Shown: positions 24,170 to 32,942, counted from the first letter of the stretch. The stretch: 64,000 nt of DNA from DASZUK01 sp963844575 (GCA_963844575.1 CAWJOU010000005.1:3286001-3350000), one strand, 5' to 3'. Numbers and translations: made by a program. Notes: generated by a model not told the origin, from the letters alone.

Positions 24170-25186
24170 ATGAAAGCTGCCGTCGTCCACGACTTCAGCC
24201 AGCCGTTGCGGATCGAGGACATTCCGATCCCCGAGCCCGGCATCGGCGAGGTCGTCGTGAAGGTCGAAACCTGCGGCGTGTGCCACACCGATATCCACGC
24301 GGCGCATGGTGACTGGCCGGTCAAGCCGGCGCCGCCGTTCGTGCCCGGCCACGAAGGGATCGGTCGGGTGGCGCGTCTCGGACCGGAGGTCCGGGGTGTC
24401 CGCGAAGGCGACCGCGTCGCCGTCCCTTGGCTCGGGTGGGCCTGCGGAGCCTGCGAGTACTGCGCTTCCGGGCGCGAGACCCTTTGCCCGAACCAGCAGA
24501 TGACGGGCTACACGGTCAATGGAAGCTACGCCGAGTACGTGAAGGCCAACGCGGCGTTCGTCGGCCACGTCCCCGACGAGATCGACCCGCTCGACGCCGC
24601 CCCGTTGACCTGTGCCGGGGTCACCACCTACAAGGCGGTGAAGGTCTCCGGCGCCCGATCGTCGGACCTCGTCGCCGTCTTCGGCATCGGCGGCCTCGGT
24701 CATCTGGCCGTCCAGTACGCCCGGATCGCCGGCGCGTCGGTGGCCGCTGTCGACCTCGTCGACGCCAAACTGGAGCTGGCGCGTCAGCTCGGCGCCGAGC
24801 ACACCGTCAACGCCGCGGTCGACGACCCGGTGGCCGCCATCCAGGAGCTGGGTGGCGCCGACGTCGCCATTGCCGTCGCCGTTTCGCCGGTCGCCTTCGA
24901 GCAGGCGTACCGGAGCTTGAAGCGTGGCGGCACCCTCGTCTTCGTCGCCCTGCCGGCCGAGAACCATATGGACCTGCCCATCTTCGAGACCGTGCTCGGA
25001 GGGATCACGGTCGTGGGGTCGATCGTCGGCACCAGGGTGGACCTGGCCGAGACCTTCCAACTGCATGCCGAAGGGCGCACCCGGATCGTTCGGGAGACCC
25101 GTCGGCTCGAGGAGGTCAACGAGGCCTTCGAGCAGATCGAGAAGGCCCAGGTCGACGCCCGCCTCGTCTTCGACTTCCGGTCATGA
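24170..25186 (+). CDS. adhP: Zinc-dependent alcohol dehydrogenase (AdhP/AdhA type)
   Basis: A 338-aa medium-chain dehydrogenase. Catalytic zinc ligands are Cys38 (CGVCHTDIHAAHGDW), His61-Glu62 (GHEGIG) and a Cys near 148. Structural zinc cysteines are 92, 95, 98 and 106 (ACGACEYCASGRETLC). A Rossmann motif VFGIGGLGHLAVQYA follows near 165. This pattern is typical of bacterial NAD-dependent ethanol/propanol-preferring dehydrogenases. ATG 24170 has AAAGGGA 8 bases upstream; the longer frame from 24077 lacks support. Under hypoxia it could dispose of reducing equivalents next to the phosphoketolase route (inference). Overlaps the STAS gene by 4 bases. Confidence 0.93.
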   Translation: MKAAVVHDFSQPLRIEDIPIPEPGIGEVVVKVETCGVCHTDIHAAHGDWPVKPAPPFVPGHEGIGRVARLGPEVRGVREGDRVAVPWLGWACGACEYCASGRETLCPNQQMTGYTVNGSYAEYVKANAAFVGHVPDEIDPLDAAPLTCAGVTTYKAVKVSGARSSDLVAVFGIGGLGHLAVQYARIAGASVAAVDLVDAKLELARQLGAEHTVNAAVDDPVAAIQELGGADVAIAVAVSPVAFEQAYRSLKRGGTLVFVALPAENHMDLPIFETVLGGITVVGSIVGTRVDLAETFQLHAEGRTRIVRETRRLEEVNEAFEQIEKAQVDARLVFDFRS

Positions 25187-25602
25187 CCGTCTCTCCCCCG
25201 CTCGGCTGGCGCCCCGCTCGTCCACTGGTAGGACGGGACCCGGGCGATTCGTGGCTCGATCAGGTGGCCCTGGAGATCTGGGTCGACGTCGAGCGCTCGC
25301 CCACCGTCGTCACCCTCGCCGGCACCCTCGACGATCGAACGGCTGTCAACGTCCGATCGGTGGTGGGCCAGCTCGTCGCGGAAGGTCACCGGGACCTTCT
25401 GGTCGACGTCGGCGGGCTGGCGATCGCGGACGAGAGCGGGCTCGACGCGCTCTTCAGCATCCAGGCGGCGGCCCGGCGATCGGGCGGCACGGTGACGTGG
25501 TCGTTCGGACCGGACCACGAGACAGGCGCGACGCTCGTCAGTCCCCCGTCCCGACGCGAGCTGACGGGAAGCGCCGACGTAACATCGTCGCCCGGGCGAT
25601 GA
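25183..25602 (+). CDS. STAS-domain (anti-anti-sigma-like) protein
   Basis: A 139-aa protein with one STAS domain at about residues 30-115: VTLAGTLDDRTAVNVRSVV, DLLVDVGGLAIADESGLDAL (a Ser follows the usual Asp-x-x-x position), and AARRSGGTVTWSF. STAS proteins of this size act as phosphorylation-switched partners of anti-sigma kinases, but no such kinase is in the window. The ATG overlaps the alcohol dehydrogenase stop (ATGA), so it belongs to that operon and probably shares its DosR-type control. Confidence 0.78.
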   Translation: MTVSPPLGWRPARPLVGRDPGDSWLDQVALEIWVDVERSPTVVTLAGTLDDRTAVNVRSVVGQLVAEGHRDLLVDVGGLAIADESGLDALFSIQAAARRSGGTVTWSFGPDHETGATLVSPPSRRELTGSADVTSSPGR

Positions 25603-25612
25603 GCGGACGGAC

Positions 25613-26533
25613 ATGGGCCGCCCCGCCATTCGGACCGTCGGTCTCGGCAAGCGTTACGGCGACGTCGAGGCGCTCTGTGATCTCGATCTCGAGGTCGACC
25701 CAGGAGAGGTGCTGGGCTACCTCGGGCCGAACGGTGCCGGTAAGACGACGACGATCCGGATCCTGCTGGACCTGACGGTCCCGTCAGCGGGGACGGCCGA
25801 GATCTTCGGTGCCGACTGCCAGCACGAGCCGGTAGCCGCCCACGGCCATGTGGCGTACGTGCCAGGCGAGGCCAGCCTGTGGCCGGGACTGACCGGCGCA
25901 GAGACGCTGCACCTCCTCGGCCGCGTCCAAGGCCACGTCGACCGGGGCTACCGAGACGCCTTGATCGACAGGTTCGAGCTGGATCCGAGCCGGAAGGTGC
26001 GGACCTACTCCAAGGGGAACCGGCAGAAGCTCCTGCTCGTGGCGGCGTTCATGGCCCGGCCGGATCTCCTGGTCTTCGACGAGCCGACCAACGGTCTCGA
26101 CCCGCTGATGGAGCAGGTCTTCCGGGCCTGCGTGGAGGAGGCACGCCAGCGCGGACAGACCGTCTTCTTGTCCTCCCACATGCTGAGCGAGGTCGAAGCG
26201 CTCTGCGACCGGGTGGCCATCCTTCGCCAAGGGCGGCTCGTCGACCTCGGCACCGTGCACGAGCTACGGCACCTGTCGACGGTGACGATGGAAGTCACCT
26301 TCGGCGGCCCTGTCCCCGAGCTCGGCCGGGTTCCGGGGGTGGCCTCGGTCGTCGTCGACGGGCTGCTCGTCCGGCTGCACGTCAACGGGCGCGTCCAGCC
26401 GTTGCTGGATGCGCTGGCCAACGCGGACGTCCGAAAGCTCGTCAGTCGCGAGCCGTCGCTCGAAGAGCTCTTCCTCGCCCACTACGGGCCGGACGGCGGG
26501 ACGGCCGACGGGCTGGGGCGGGCCGGTGACTGA
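25613..26533 (+). CDS. ABC transporter ATP-binding protein (DrrA/CcmA type)
   Basis: A 306-aa ATPase. Walker A GPNGAGKTTT near residue 44, Q-loop region HVAYVPGEASLWPGLTG, signature YSKGNRQKLLLVAAF (a K-G-N-R variant of LSGGQ), Walker B LLVFDEPTNGLD, and H-loop FLSSHMLSEVEAL. The C-terminal ~80 aa form the regulatory extension seen in drug/polyketide exporters. The permease gene starts inside its last codons (8-base overlap), giving a two-gene exporter. The substrate is unknown. Confidence 0.92.
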   Translation: MGRPAIRTVGLGKRYGDVEALCDLDLEVDPGEVLGYLGPNGAGKTTTIRILLDLTVPSAGTAEIFGADCQHEPVAAHGHVAYVPGEASLWPGLTGAETLHLLGRVQGHVDRGYRDALIDRFELDPSRKVRTYSKGNRQKLLLVAAFMARPDLLVFDEPTNGLDPLMEQVFRACVEEARQRGQTVFLSSHMLSEVEALCDRVAILRQGRLVDLGTVHELRHLSTVTMEVTFGGPVPELGRVPGVASVVVDGLLVRLHVNGRVQPLLDALANADVRKLVSREPSLEELFLAHYGPDGGTADGLGRAGD

Positions 26534-28211
26534 CGTCGACGTTGCCGTCCCCGGGCCGATCCCGGTCGAGACGGGCAGCCCGATGGCGGTCGCCGACAGC
26601 CAGACGGGCGGGCGATCCGTCGTGGGTCGCCAGACGGCCCGGCGAGCGGTGCGTTCTGGGGCCGTCTGGGGCTACGTGTTCGGCCTCTACGTGGCGTCAA
26701 CCGCGTTCAGCTACGCGTCGGGCTATCCGACGGCCGCCCAGCGCCTCCGGCTGGCCGACGAGTTCGGCTCCGATCGCGGCGCGGCGGCGATCGCCGGCCC
26801 GGCGTACCGGCTGGAGACGGTCGGCGGCTTCACCGCGTGGAAGTGCCTGATCGTTCTCAGCGTCGTCGGCGGCATGTGGGGTCTGCTGACCGGCACGAAG
26901 CTGCTCCGCGGCGAGGAGGACAGTGGTCGCTGGGAGCTCCTGCTCGCCGGGGCGACGACCCGCCGGCGAGCCGCGGGGCAGGCGATCGCCGGCCTCGGCG
27001 GCGGTCTGCTCCTCCTCTGGGCGCTCACTGCGACGATCATCGTGGTGGTCGGTCGGTCGTCGAGCGTCAACCTGGCCGCACCGGCCGCGCTGTTCTTCTC
27101 CGTCGCCCTCGTCGCCGGTGCCGCCATGTTCCTGGCGGTGGGCGCGCTGGCCAGCCAGGTGGCACCGGACCGTCACCGGGCGGCCGGGTACGCCGGGCTG
27201 GTGCTCGGGATCGCCTACGCCCTCCGACTCGTCGCCGACTCGATCCCCGGCCTGTCGTGGCTCCGTTGGGCCACCCCTTTGGGCTGGATCGAGGAGCTCC
27301 AGCCGCTGACGCACCCCCACCCGGTTGCCCTGCTCCCGATCTGCGGATTTACGGCCGCCGCCGCCCTGGCCGCCGTTTTCGTCGCCGGCCGACGCGACGT
27401 CGGCGCCGGGATCCTCACGCCGCACGCGACGGCCAGGCCGCATCTCGGCCTGCTCCACGGCCCGATCGGCCTCGGGGTGCGCTTGCGGGCGCCGACGGTG
27501 GCGGCCTGGGCACTCGGAACGGCCGCGGGGGCCTTCCTCCTGGGTGCCATCGCCCGGCAGGCCGCGTCGGCGGTCACGGCGTCGGCGGCCGTCGATCGGG
27601 TGATCTCCCGGCTCGGAGCGCACGGCGTCGGCGAGAACCAGTACCTCGGCGTCGCCTTCCTGATCGTCGCCGTCGTCGTCGCGCTCTTCGCCGCCGGCGA
27701 GGTGACGGCGATCCGCCGGGAGGAATCCGAAGGGCGGCTCGACCATCTGCTGGTCCGGCCGCTCTCGCGGACCGGCTGGTTGCTCGGCCGCCTGGCCCTC
27801 ACCACCTCTTCCCTGGCCGTCCTCGGCGTCGCCGCCGGACTCTTTGCCTGGGTGGGGACGGCGAGCGTGGGCAGTCCGTCGACACCCGGCCGACTGCTCG
27901 CCACGGGCCTGAACGTGGTCGCCCCCTCACTGGCCGTGGCCGCGGTCGGCGTCTTGGTCCTCGGGCTCCGCCCACGCCTGGCGTCGGCCGCCGCCTACGC
28001 CCTCCTCGTCTGGTCGCTGCTGGTCGAGCTGCTCGGCGGTTTCCTCGCGTCGACCCGCTGGCTGCTCGACACTTCAGTGTTCCACCAGGTGGCCGCGGCC
28101 CCGGCGGTCGCTGTCGACTGGACGAGCTGGGGCACGCTGATCGCCCTCGCCGTGGTCGGTTCGATCGGCGGTATCTTTGCCTTCGCCCACCGCGACGTGA
28201 CGGACGCATGA
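26526..28211 (+). CDS. ABC-2 type exporter permease, duplicated (12-helix) form
   Basis: A 561-aa membrane protein with two homologous six-helix halves. Each half has an amphipathic turn with the E-E-x-x-G-R-x-(E/D)-x-L-L motif: GEEDSGRWELLLAG near residue 140 and REESEGRLDHLLVRPL near 400. This is the layout of actinobacterial exporters that need only one permease gene. GTG 26526 overlaps the ATPase stop. Functions with the ATPase at 25613-26533; the exported compound is not inferable. Confidence 0.85.
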   Translation: MTDVDVAVPGPIPVETGSPMAVADSQTGGRSVVGRQTARRAVRSGAVWGYVFGLYVASTAFSYASGYPTAAQRLRLADEFGSDRGAAAIAGPAYRLETVGGFTAWKCLIVLSVVGGMWGLLTGTKLLRGEEDSGRWELLLAGATTRRRAAGQAIAGLGGGLLLLWALTATIIVVVGRSSSVNLAAPAALFFSVALVAGAAMFLAVGALASQVAPDRHRAAGYAGLVLGIAYALRLVADSIPGLSWLRWATPLGWIEELQPLTHPHPVALLPICGFTAAAALAAVFVAGRRDVGAGILTPHATARPHLGLLHGPIGLGVRLRAPTVAAWALGTAAGAFLLGAIARQAASAVTASAAVDRVISRLGAHGVGENQYLGVAFLIVAVVVALFAAGEVTAIRREESEGRLDHLLVRPLSRTGWLLGRLALTTSSLAVLGVAAGLFAWVGTASVGSPSTPGRLLATGLNVVAPSLAVAAVGVLVLGLRPRLASAAAYALLVWSLLVELLGGFLASTRWLLDTSVFHQVAAAPAVAVDWTSWGTLIALAVVGSIGGIFAFAHRDVTDA

Positions 28212-28263
28212 CCGGGCGTATCGGTTGGCCCCGACAGGGTCCGTCCCTTGAGAAAGGCTCCCG

Positions 28264-29631
28264 ATGAGAGCTGCCATCGCCGGCGCCTCCGGCTTCGTCG
28301 GACGGGCCCTCACGGCGCACCTGCTCGGTCGCGGGCACGACGTGGTCGCCCTCGGCCGCTCCGTGGACACCCTCTCGACGGACGCGGTGGCCATCGCGGT
28401 CGACGTCGGTAACGAACGCGCCACCGCCGAGGCGTTGGAGGGTGTCGAGGTCGCCTACTACCTCGTCCATTCGATGGCCGCCGGCGGTGGGTTCCGCGAG
28501 GTGGATCTCGACCTGGCCACCGCGTTCGGTCGGGCGGCGGCGCAGGCCGGCGTCGGCCGGATTATCTACCTCGGAGCGCTCGGCGACGCTCCGGGCTCCG
28601 CCCACCTGGCCAGCCGGCACGAGGTGGGTGCGGCCCTGGCCGCGGCGGGCGTGGCCGTCATCGAGCTTCGAGCCGCGGTGGTGCTCGGCTCGGGCAGCAT
28701 CTCCTTCGAGATGCTCCGTTACCTGACCGAGCGACTGCCGGCCATGGTCTGTCCCCGCTGGGTGCGTACGCGGATCCAGCCCGTCGCCCTGGTCGACCTG
28801 CTCGCCTACCTGGAGCAGTCGCTCGAGGTCGCCCCCGGCATCTACGAGATCGGCGGGGCCGACGTCACCACGTACCGAGAGTTGATCGCGGCGTACGCCC
28901 GCGTCCGAGGTCTACGTCCCCGCCGGATCGTCGACATCCCGTGGCTCACGCCGCACCTCTCGTCGTACTGGGTCGACCTCGTGACGCCGGTCGATCGCTC
29001 GATCAGCCATGCGCTGATCGAGAGCCTCGTCACCGAGGTGGTGGTGGTCGATCCCGAGCCGGCGAGCCGGGCGTTCTCCGTCACGCCGATGGGGGTCGAG
29101 CGTGCCCTGGCCACCGCGCTCGACGATCAGGAGGAGGACGTGACCCGTTCGTTGCTCGAGCGCCGCCGCGGTCTGGTCGACGGCGTGTACTCGGTCGTGG
29201 TCGATGTCGCCATCCCGCCGGGTGGTGAGCCGGTGCTCGAGCGCGAGCTGGAGACGATCGGTGGGCGGTTCAGTTGGTACGGCGCGGCGCCCGGGTGGGT
29301 GGCCCGTATCGTCCTGGGGCGCCTCTTCGGCGAACACCTTCGACGACGCCGGCCCGCGACCATGGAGCCGGGAGCGCTCGTCGACTGGTGGTCCATCGCC
29401 GAGATCGGGTCGGGCGCCCTGGTGCTGCGGGGCGTCGGATGGTTCTCCGGTGACGCGTGGTTGGGGTACCGCGTCGGCCAAGGCGTGCTTCGCCAGGTGG
29501 CGGCGTTCCGTCCCCGCGGCATACCGGGCTTTCTCTACTGGAAGCTGCTCGGGCCGGTCCACCGCGTGGCGTTCGACCGCATGGCCCGCCACCACGTTCC
29601 CCGGGCGTCAGGCCAGATCGACGGGGAGTAG
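28264..29631 (+). CDS. NAD(P)-binding Rossmann protein with DUF2867 domain
   Basis: A 455-aa protein. The N-terminal ~290 aa form an atypical short-chain dehydrogenase (nucleotide motif AIAGASGFVGRAL; VEVAYYLVHSMAAGGGF; IIYLGALGD in the active-site area), followed by a C-terminal DUF2867 domain of about 150 aa (PGWVARIVLGRLFGEHLRRRR; SGALVLRGVGWFSGDAWLGYRV). The pairing is common in actinobacterial NAD(P)H-binding proteins of unknown substrate. The ATG follows GAGAAAGG. It lies 52 bases after the exporter permease and may be co-transcribed. Confidence 0.85.
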   Translation: MRAAIAGASGFVGRALTAHLLGRGHDVVALGRSVDTLSTDAVAIAVDVGNERATAEALEGVEVAYYLVHSMAAGGGFREVDLDLATAFGRAAAQAGVGRIIYLGALGDAPGSAHLASRHEVGAALAAAGVAVIELRAAVVLGSGSISFEMLRYLTERLPAMVCPRWVRTRIQPVALVDLLAYLEQSLEVAPGIYEIGGADVTTYRELIAAYARVRGLRPRRIVDIPWLTPHLSSYWVDLVTPVDRSISHALIESLVTEVVVVDPEPASRAFSVTPMGVERALATALDDQEEDVTRSLLERRRGLVDGVYSVVVDVAIPPGGEPVLERELETIGGRFSWYGAAPGWVARIVLGRLFGEHLRRRRPATMEPGALVDWWSIAEIGSGALVLRGVGWFSGDAWLGYRVGQGVLRQVAAFRPRGIPGFLYWKLLGPVHRVAFDRMARHHVPRASGQIDGE

Positions 29632-29692
29632 GTCTCGACGAACCCGGTGCTCAGGCGGCAGCGCAGCGGTCAGTGGCTGGGAGCACTGTGCC

Positions 29693-30595
29693 TCAGTGTC
29701 GCATCACGACGACGGGGCATTCAGCATGCGACACGCAGTGCTCGCTGACCGAGCCGAGCAGCGAGTCAACCAGCTCCCCATGTCCTCGACTACCGACGAC
29801 GAGCAGATCAGCCGACCGGGACGCGTCGACCAGCGCGGGGGCGGGGTGCTCAAGCGCCACCTGAGGCTGGATCGTCACGGTCGGGTGTCGATGGCCAGCG
29901 GGATCCACGACCTGATGGAGGATGGTCTTCGCGTCCTCGGCCATGTCGAAGCTGGCCGGGACCGGCATGCCCCAGGCAAAACTGTTCGGCCACTGCCACG
30001 TGGTCATAGCGACGACCGTCGCACCCGTCAGCTCCGCTTCGCGCAATGCCCATTCGAGGGCCCGGGTCGACGACTCGGACCCGTCGACACCGACCACGAT
30101 GCGCTTGGGCGGGGTGTGCTGCGGGCCGTCTGCACCATCGGGCTCCGATCGTCTGGGGCGGACGACGACCACCGGACAGTGCGCATGCAACGCGCACTTG
30201 TGGCCGACCGATCCCAGGAGCAGGCCGGCGAAGCCGCCGAGGCCGCGGGAGCCGACCACGAGCAGATCGGCCCCTTCCGACGCCTCGATCAGCGGCTTGA
30301 CCGGCGAGCCGTCATCGGGAACGCTCCTGGTCACCACCCCGGGCGCCACCTTCTCGGCGTGGGCGGCGGCCTCTTCGATCAGTTTCACCAAGAGTTGCTC
30401 TACCTCGCTCGGGGTCACGAAGGCGTAGTCGGCTCCGTACGCGCCGTGGATCTCGAGAACTGATCCGGTACGAACCGCCTGGTCGGCGGCCCACTCCAGG
30501 GCCCGATCGCTGCCTTCGGAACCGTCGATCCCGACGACTACCCGATGCTCCGCCGAGCCGGCGGTCGACACTGCCGTTCCGGTTGTCACTGCCAT
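29693..30595 (-). CDS. Tandem universal stress protein (second type)
   Basis: A 300-aa protein with two UspA domains. Both halves show the ATP motif (GSRGLGGFAGLLLGS and GSRGHGELVDSLLGS, each G-2X-G-9X-G-S) and the VVVGIDGSEGSDRALEWA-type first strand. It is clearly diverged from the near-identical pair at 6896 and 30827, so it represents a different subtype. The ATG has a strong AAGGAGGGA site. A consensus DosR-type palindrome lies 63-77 bases upstream on its strand. Divergent from the USP gene at 30827. Confidence 0.92.
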   Translation of the reverse strand: MAVTTGTAVSTAGSAEHRVVVGIDGSEGSDRALEWAADQAVRTGSVLEIHGAYGADYAFVTPSEVEQLLVKLIEEAAAHAEKVAPGVVTRSVPDDGSPVKPLIEASEGADLLVVGSRGLGGFAGLLLGSVGHKCALHAHCPVVVVRPRRSEPDGADGPQHTPPKRIVVGVDGSESSTRALEWALREAELTGATVVAMTTWQWPNSFAWGMPVPASFDMAEDAKTILHQVVDPAGHRHPTVTIQPQVALEHPAPALVDASRSADLLVVGSRGHGELVDSLLGSVSEHCVSHAECPVVVMRH

Positions 30596-30657
30596 AGCTG
30601 TCCCTCCTTCGACCGACCGTTCTCTGACGAGGATGCGCCGGAAGTCCGGCCGCGACT

Positions 30658-30672
30658 AGGGCCGTAAGTCCC
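30658..30672 (-). promoter_or_regulatory. DosR-type box, exact consensus match
   Basis: Minus strand GGGACTTACGGCCCT fits GGGACTTNNGNCCCT at all fixed positions. It precedes the minus-strand universal stress protein gene by 63 bases. Confidence 0.75.
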
Positions 30673-30695
30673 AGCCGACCGGTTACCGGAGATTT

Positions 30696-30710
30696 GGGAC
30701 CTTCGCCTCT
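30696..30710 (+). promoter_or_regulatory. DosR-type box upstream of the third universal stress protein gene
   Basis: GGGACCTTCGCCTCT, one base different from the site at 6760, about 117 bases before the ATG at 30827. The conserved spacing shows that promoter and gene were duplicated together. Confidence 0.6.
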
Positions 30711-30826
30711 GCCGGCCGCCACCACAGTGGCGTCCAATGGAGGTGCATCGGCGCCTCGACCGGACGGTGCCGATGCTCCCAGACGGGCCGACGGCCGGTG
30801 GTCGTCGCACGACAAAGGAGCCGACC

Positions 30827-31726
30827 ATGCTGAGTAACGAACGAGCGATCGTCGTCGGCATCGACGGGTCGCCGCATGCCCGGCTCGCCCTGAAGTGGGC
30901 GGCCGACGAGGCCCGCCTCCGGGACCTGGTCCTCCGGGTGGTCTGCGGGGCCAAACCGCATCCGCGATCGGGGTCGGCATCGTTCGCCTCCGACGTCTTT
31001 CACCAGTCCGCGCCGTGGGCGCTCGTCGACGAAGCGGTCGGACTGGTGGCGACGCGCCACCCGGGCGTCATAGTCCGGGGGGAGGTCCTCCAGGCGCCGG
31101 CCGCCGAGGCCCTCGTGGAGACGGCCGAGCTCGCGGAGATGCTGGTGGTCGGTGGACGCGGTTCCGGCGGCGTCGCTGGGCTCCTCGGATCGGTGAGCCG
31201 CTCCTGCGTCCACCATGCCCGGTGCCCCCTCGTCGTCGTGCATTCCGAGCCCGTCGATCCGGCCGCATTGCCCGCCAACCGACGGATCGTCGTCGGCATC
31301 GACGGATCGCCTGGGTCCGACGGTGCCCTCAACTGGGCCCTGGAGGAAGCCGAACGGCGCGACGCCGACGTGACCGCGCTATTCGTGTGGCAGTACCCGC
31401 CGGTCGGTGCCTTCATCCCGGCCCCAGCCGTCGGCTACGAGATCGAGGCCGACCAGGTAATCAAGGCGGCCCGAGCAAACGCGGCGCGTTGGCGACCGGG
31501 GGTCCACCTCGACGTCCTGTCGTACCTCGGTGCCGCGGTGCCGACATTGGTCGACGCGAGCCGACGCGCCGACCTCCTCGTCGTCGGCCGGCGGGGACGC
31601 GGTCGGCTCCGGACGGCGCTGCTCGGGTCCACCGCAGCGCAGTGCGCCGACGATGCAACGTGCCCACTGGTGATCGTGCCGACTGCCGACGTGCCGGCGA
31701 CCGCCGCCGAGCCAGCTTGGACGTGA
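30827..31726 (+). CDS. Tandem universal stress protein (paralogue of the 6896 gene)
   Basis: A 299-aa double-UspA protein, very similar along its length to the protein encoded at 6896-7798 (same start MLSNERAIVVG, shared WQYPPVGAFIPAP and ALLGSTA.QCADDATCP). The second domain keeps G-2X-G-9X-G-S (GRRGRGRLRTALLGS). The first domain has one residue fewer in the loop (GGRGSGGVAGLLGS, eight instead of nine), which could weaken ATP binding there. ATG 30827 follows AAAGGAG. Precedes the GNAT gene by 29 bases, so co-transcription is likely. Confidence 0.92.
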   Translation: MLSNERAIVVGIDGSPHARLALKWAADEARLRDLVLRVVCGAKPHPRSGSASFASDVFHQSAPWALVDEAVGLVATRHPGVIVRGEVLQAPAAEALVETAELAEMLVVGGRGSGGVAGLLGSVSRSCVHHARCPLVVVHSEPVDPAALPANRRIVVGIDGSPGSDGALNWALEEAERRDADVTALFVWQYPPVGAFIPAPAVGYEIEADQVIKAARANAARWRPGVHLDVLSYLGAAVPTLVDASRRADLLVVGRRGRGRLRTALLGSTAAQCADDATCPLVIVPTADVPATAAEPAWT

Positions 31727-31755
31727 CGGCGCACGTCGACAGACGCCGTGGCGCC

Positions 31756-32382
31756 ATGGAGGTCAAGCGATGTCCGGAGGCTCGGGATCCTCGATATCCG
31801 ATCGAGCTCGAGCTCGACGTACCGACCCGCGACGGTCCGGTCGTGCACCTCCGGCCAATCCGACCGGACGACGGCGTCCGGCTGGCCGCGTTCCACCGCC
31901 ACTTGTCGACCCGCTCCGTCCACCGGCGGTTCTTCGGCACCCATCCGGAGCTCGGACCAGCGGAGATCGAGCACTTCACCTGTGTCGACTACGTCGACCG
32001 TCTGGCCATCGTCGCCGAGGACGCCGGCCAACTGGTGGCCGTCGGCCGTTACGAACGGATCCCGGGGACGGAAGAGGCCGAGGTGGCGTTCGTCGTCGCC
32101 GATGCCTACCAACATCACGGCATCGGGACGGTGCTCCTCGAACGGCTCGCTGATGCCGGAAGGAAACGTGGCATCACGACGTTCATCGCGCAGACGCTCA
32201 CCGAGAACCGTGAGATGCTGAACGTCTTCATGCGCTCGGGGTTCGTGGTCACGACCTCCACCGAAGACGGCATCGTCGACGTCCGCTTCTCGATCGGTCG
32301 CCGTGACGAACCGTCGGGAATTCATACCGGGACCAATGGCCCTAGCCAGCGGCGCCGTGCCGGTCCACTATCGGTGACATGA
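31756..32382 (+). CDS. GNAT-family acetyltransferase (Pat/AcuA-like domain)
   Basis: A 208-aa protein with a GNAT domain over about residues 25-190: VVHLRPIRPDDGVRLAAFHRHLSTRSVHRRFF at its start is characteristic of the acetyltransferase domain of protein lysine acetyltransferases (mycobacterial Pat and the C-terminal part of acyl-CoA synthetase fusions). The acetyl-CoA loop is Q-H-H-G-I-G-T (YQHHGIGTVLLERLAD). No cyclic-nucleotide domain is attached. Mycobacterial Pat acetylates a universal stress protein (established knowledge), and this gene directly follows one, so that substrate is an attractive inference. Its 3' end contains a DosR-type box and its stop overlaps the next ATG. Confidence 0.85.
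   Translation: MEVKRCPEARDPRYPIELELDVPTRDGPVVHLRPIRPDDGVRLAAFHRHLSTRSVHRRFFGTHPELGPAEIEHFTCVDYVDRLAIVAEDAGQLVAVGRYERIPGTEEAEVAFVVADAYQHHGIGTVLLERLADAGRKRGITTFIAQTLTENREMLNVFMRSGFVVTTSTEDGIVDVRFSIGRRDEPSGIHTGTNGPSQRRRAGPLSVT
32329..32343 (+). promoter_or_regulatory. DosR-type box inside the GNAT gene, upstream of the ferritin-like gene
   Basis: GGGACCAATGGCCCT, 35 bases before the ATG at 32379, lying within the last codons of the acetyltransferase gene. The 35-base spacing equals that seen before xfp and the PNPOx-like gene. Confidence 0.55.
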
Positions 32383-32867
32383 CGACCGCAGACTACGAAT
32401 CACCAAAATTGATCGGCGCCAGCACGTGGGAGGAGGCGCTCTACGAGCAGCTGACGTCCCACGAGCGAGAGGAGAGGGAACTGCTCGTCGAGTACGAAAA
32501 GACGGCCGCATCGTCCCCTTCGGCCGCGGTCAGGTTCCTCACCGGGCTCATCGTCGAAGACGAACGGCGTCACCACTCGTTGTTCCGAGACTTGGCCTCG
32601 ACGCTTCGCACTGACGTCGAGCTCCGTCCCGAGCCAGCGGCTATCCCTCCCCTCGACCACATGAACTCTGACCCCGCCCTGGCCGAGATCGTCATCCGGC
32701 TCATCGGACACGAACGTGCCGATCGCCGGGAGCTCCACCGATTGGCCCGAAGGCTGGCGGGAGGGATCGACACAACGATGTGGCCACTCCTCGTCGACCT
32801 GATGCGAATGGACACCGAGAAGCACATCGCCATCCTCGAGTTCGTGAAGCGGCACGCTCGGGCTTGA
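32379..32867 (+). CDS. Ferritin-like / hemerythrin-like four-helix protein
   Basis: A 162-aa all-helical protein with metal-ligand-like repeats in each helix: TSHEREERELLVEY, VEDERRHHSLF (E-x-x-H), IGHERADRRELHRL and MDTEKHIAILEFV. The spacing resembles ferritin-like or rubrerythrin-type diiron bundles, though the final E-x-x-H is not canonical. No signal peptide. A role in iron or oxygen handling under hypoxia is inferred from the fold and the DosR-type box just upstream. The ATG overlaps the GNAT stop. Confidence 0.7.
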   Translation: MTTADYESPKLIGASTWEEALYEQLTSHEREERELLVEYEKTAASSPSAAVRFLTGLIVEDERRHHSLFRDLASTLRTDVELRPEPAAIPPLDHMNSDPALAEIVIRLIGHERADRRELHRLARRLAGGIDTTMWPLLVDLMRMDTEKHIAILEFVKRHARA

Positions 32868-32942
32868 CGAAACAGCCAAACGGCTCGCCATTCCGCGCTG
32901 ATACCGCACAACTCGATCGGGCAATCACTATTCAATTAATAG

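Noticed and set aside
28226..28245. AGGGTCCGTCCCT-like sequence as an eleventh DosR-type box
   Set aside because: Half-sites and spacing do not fit (TCCG centre, no GGGAC half).
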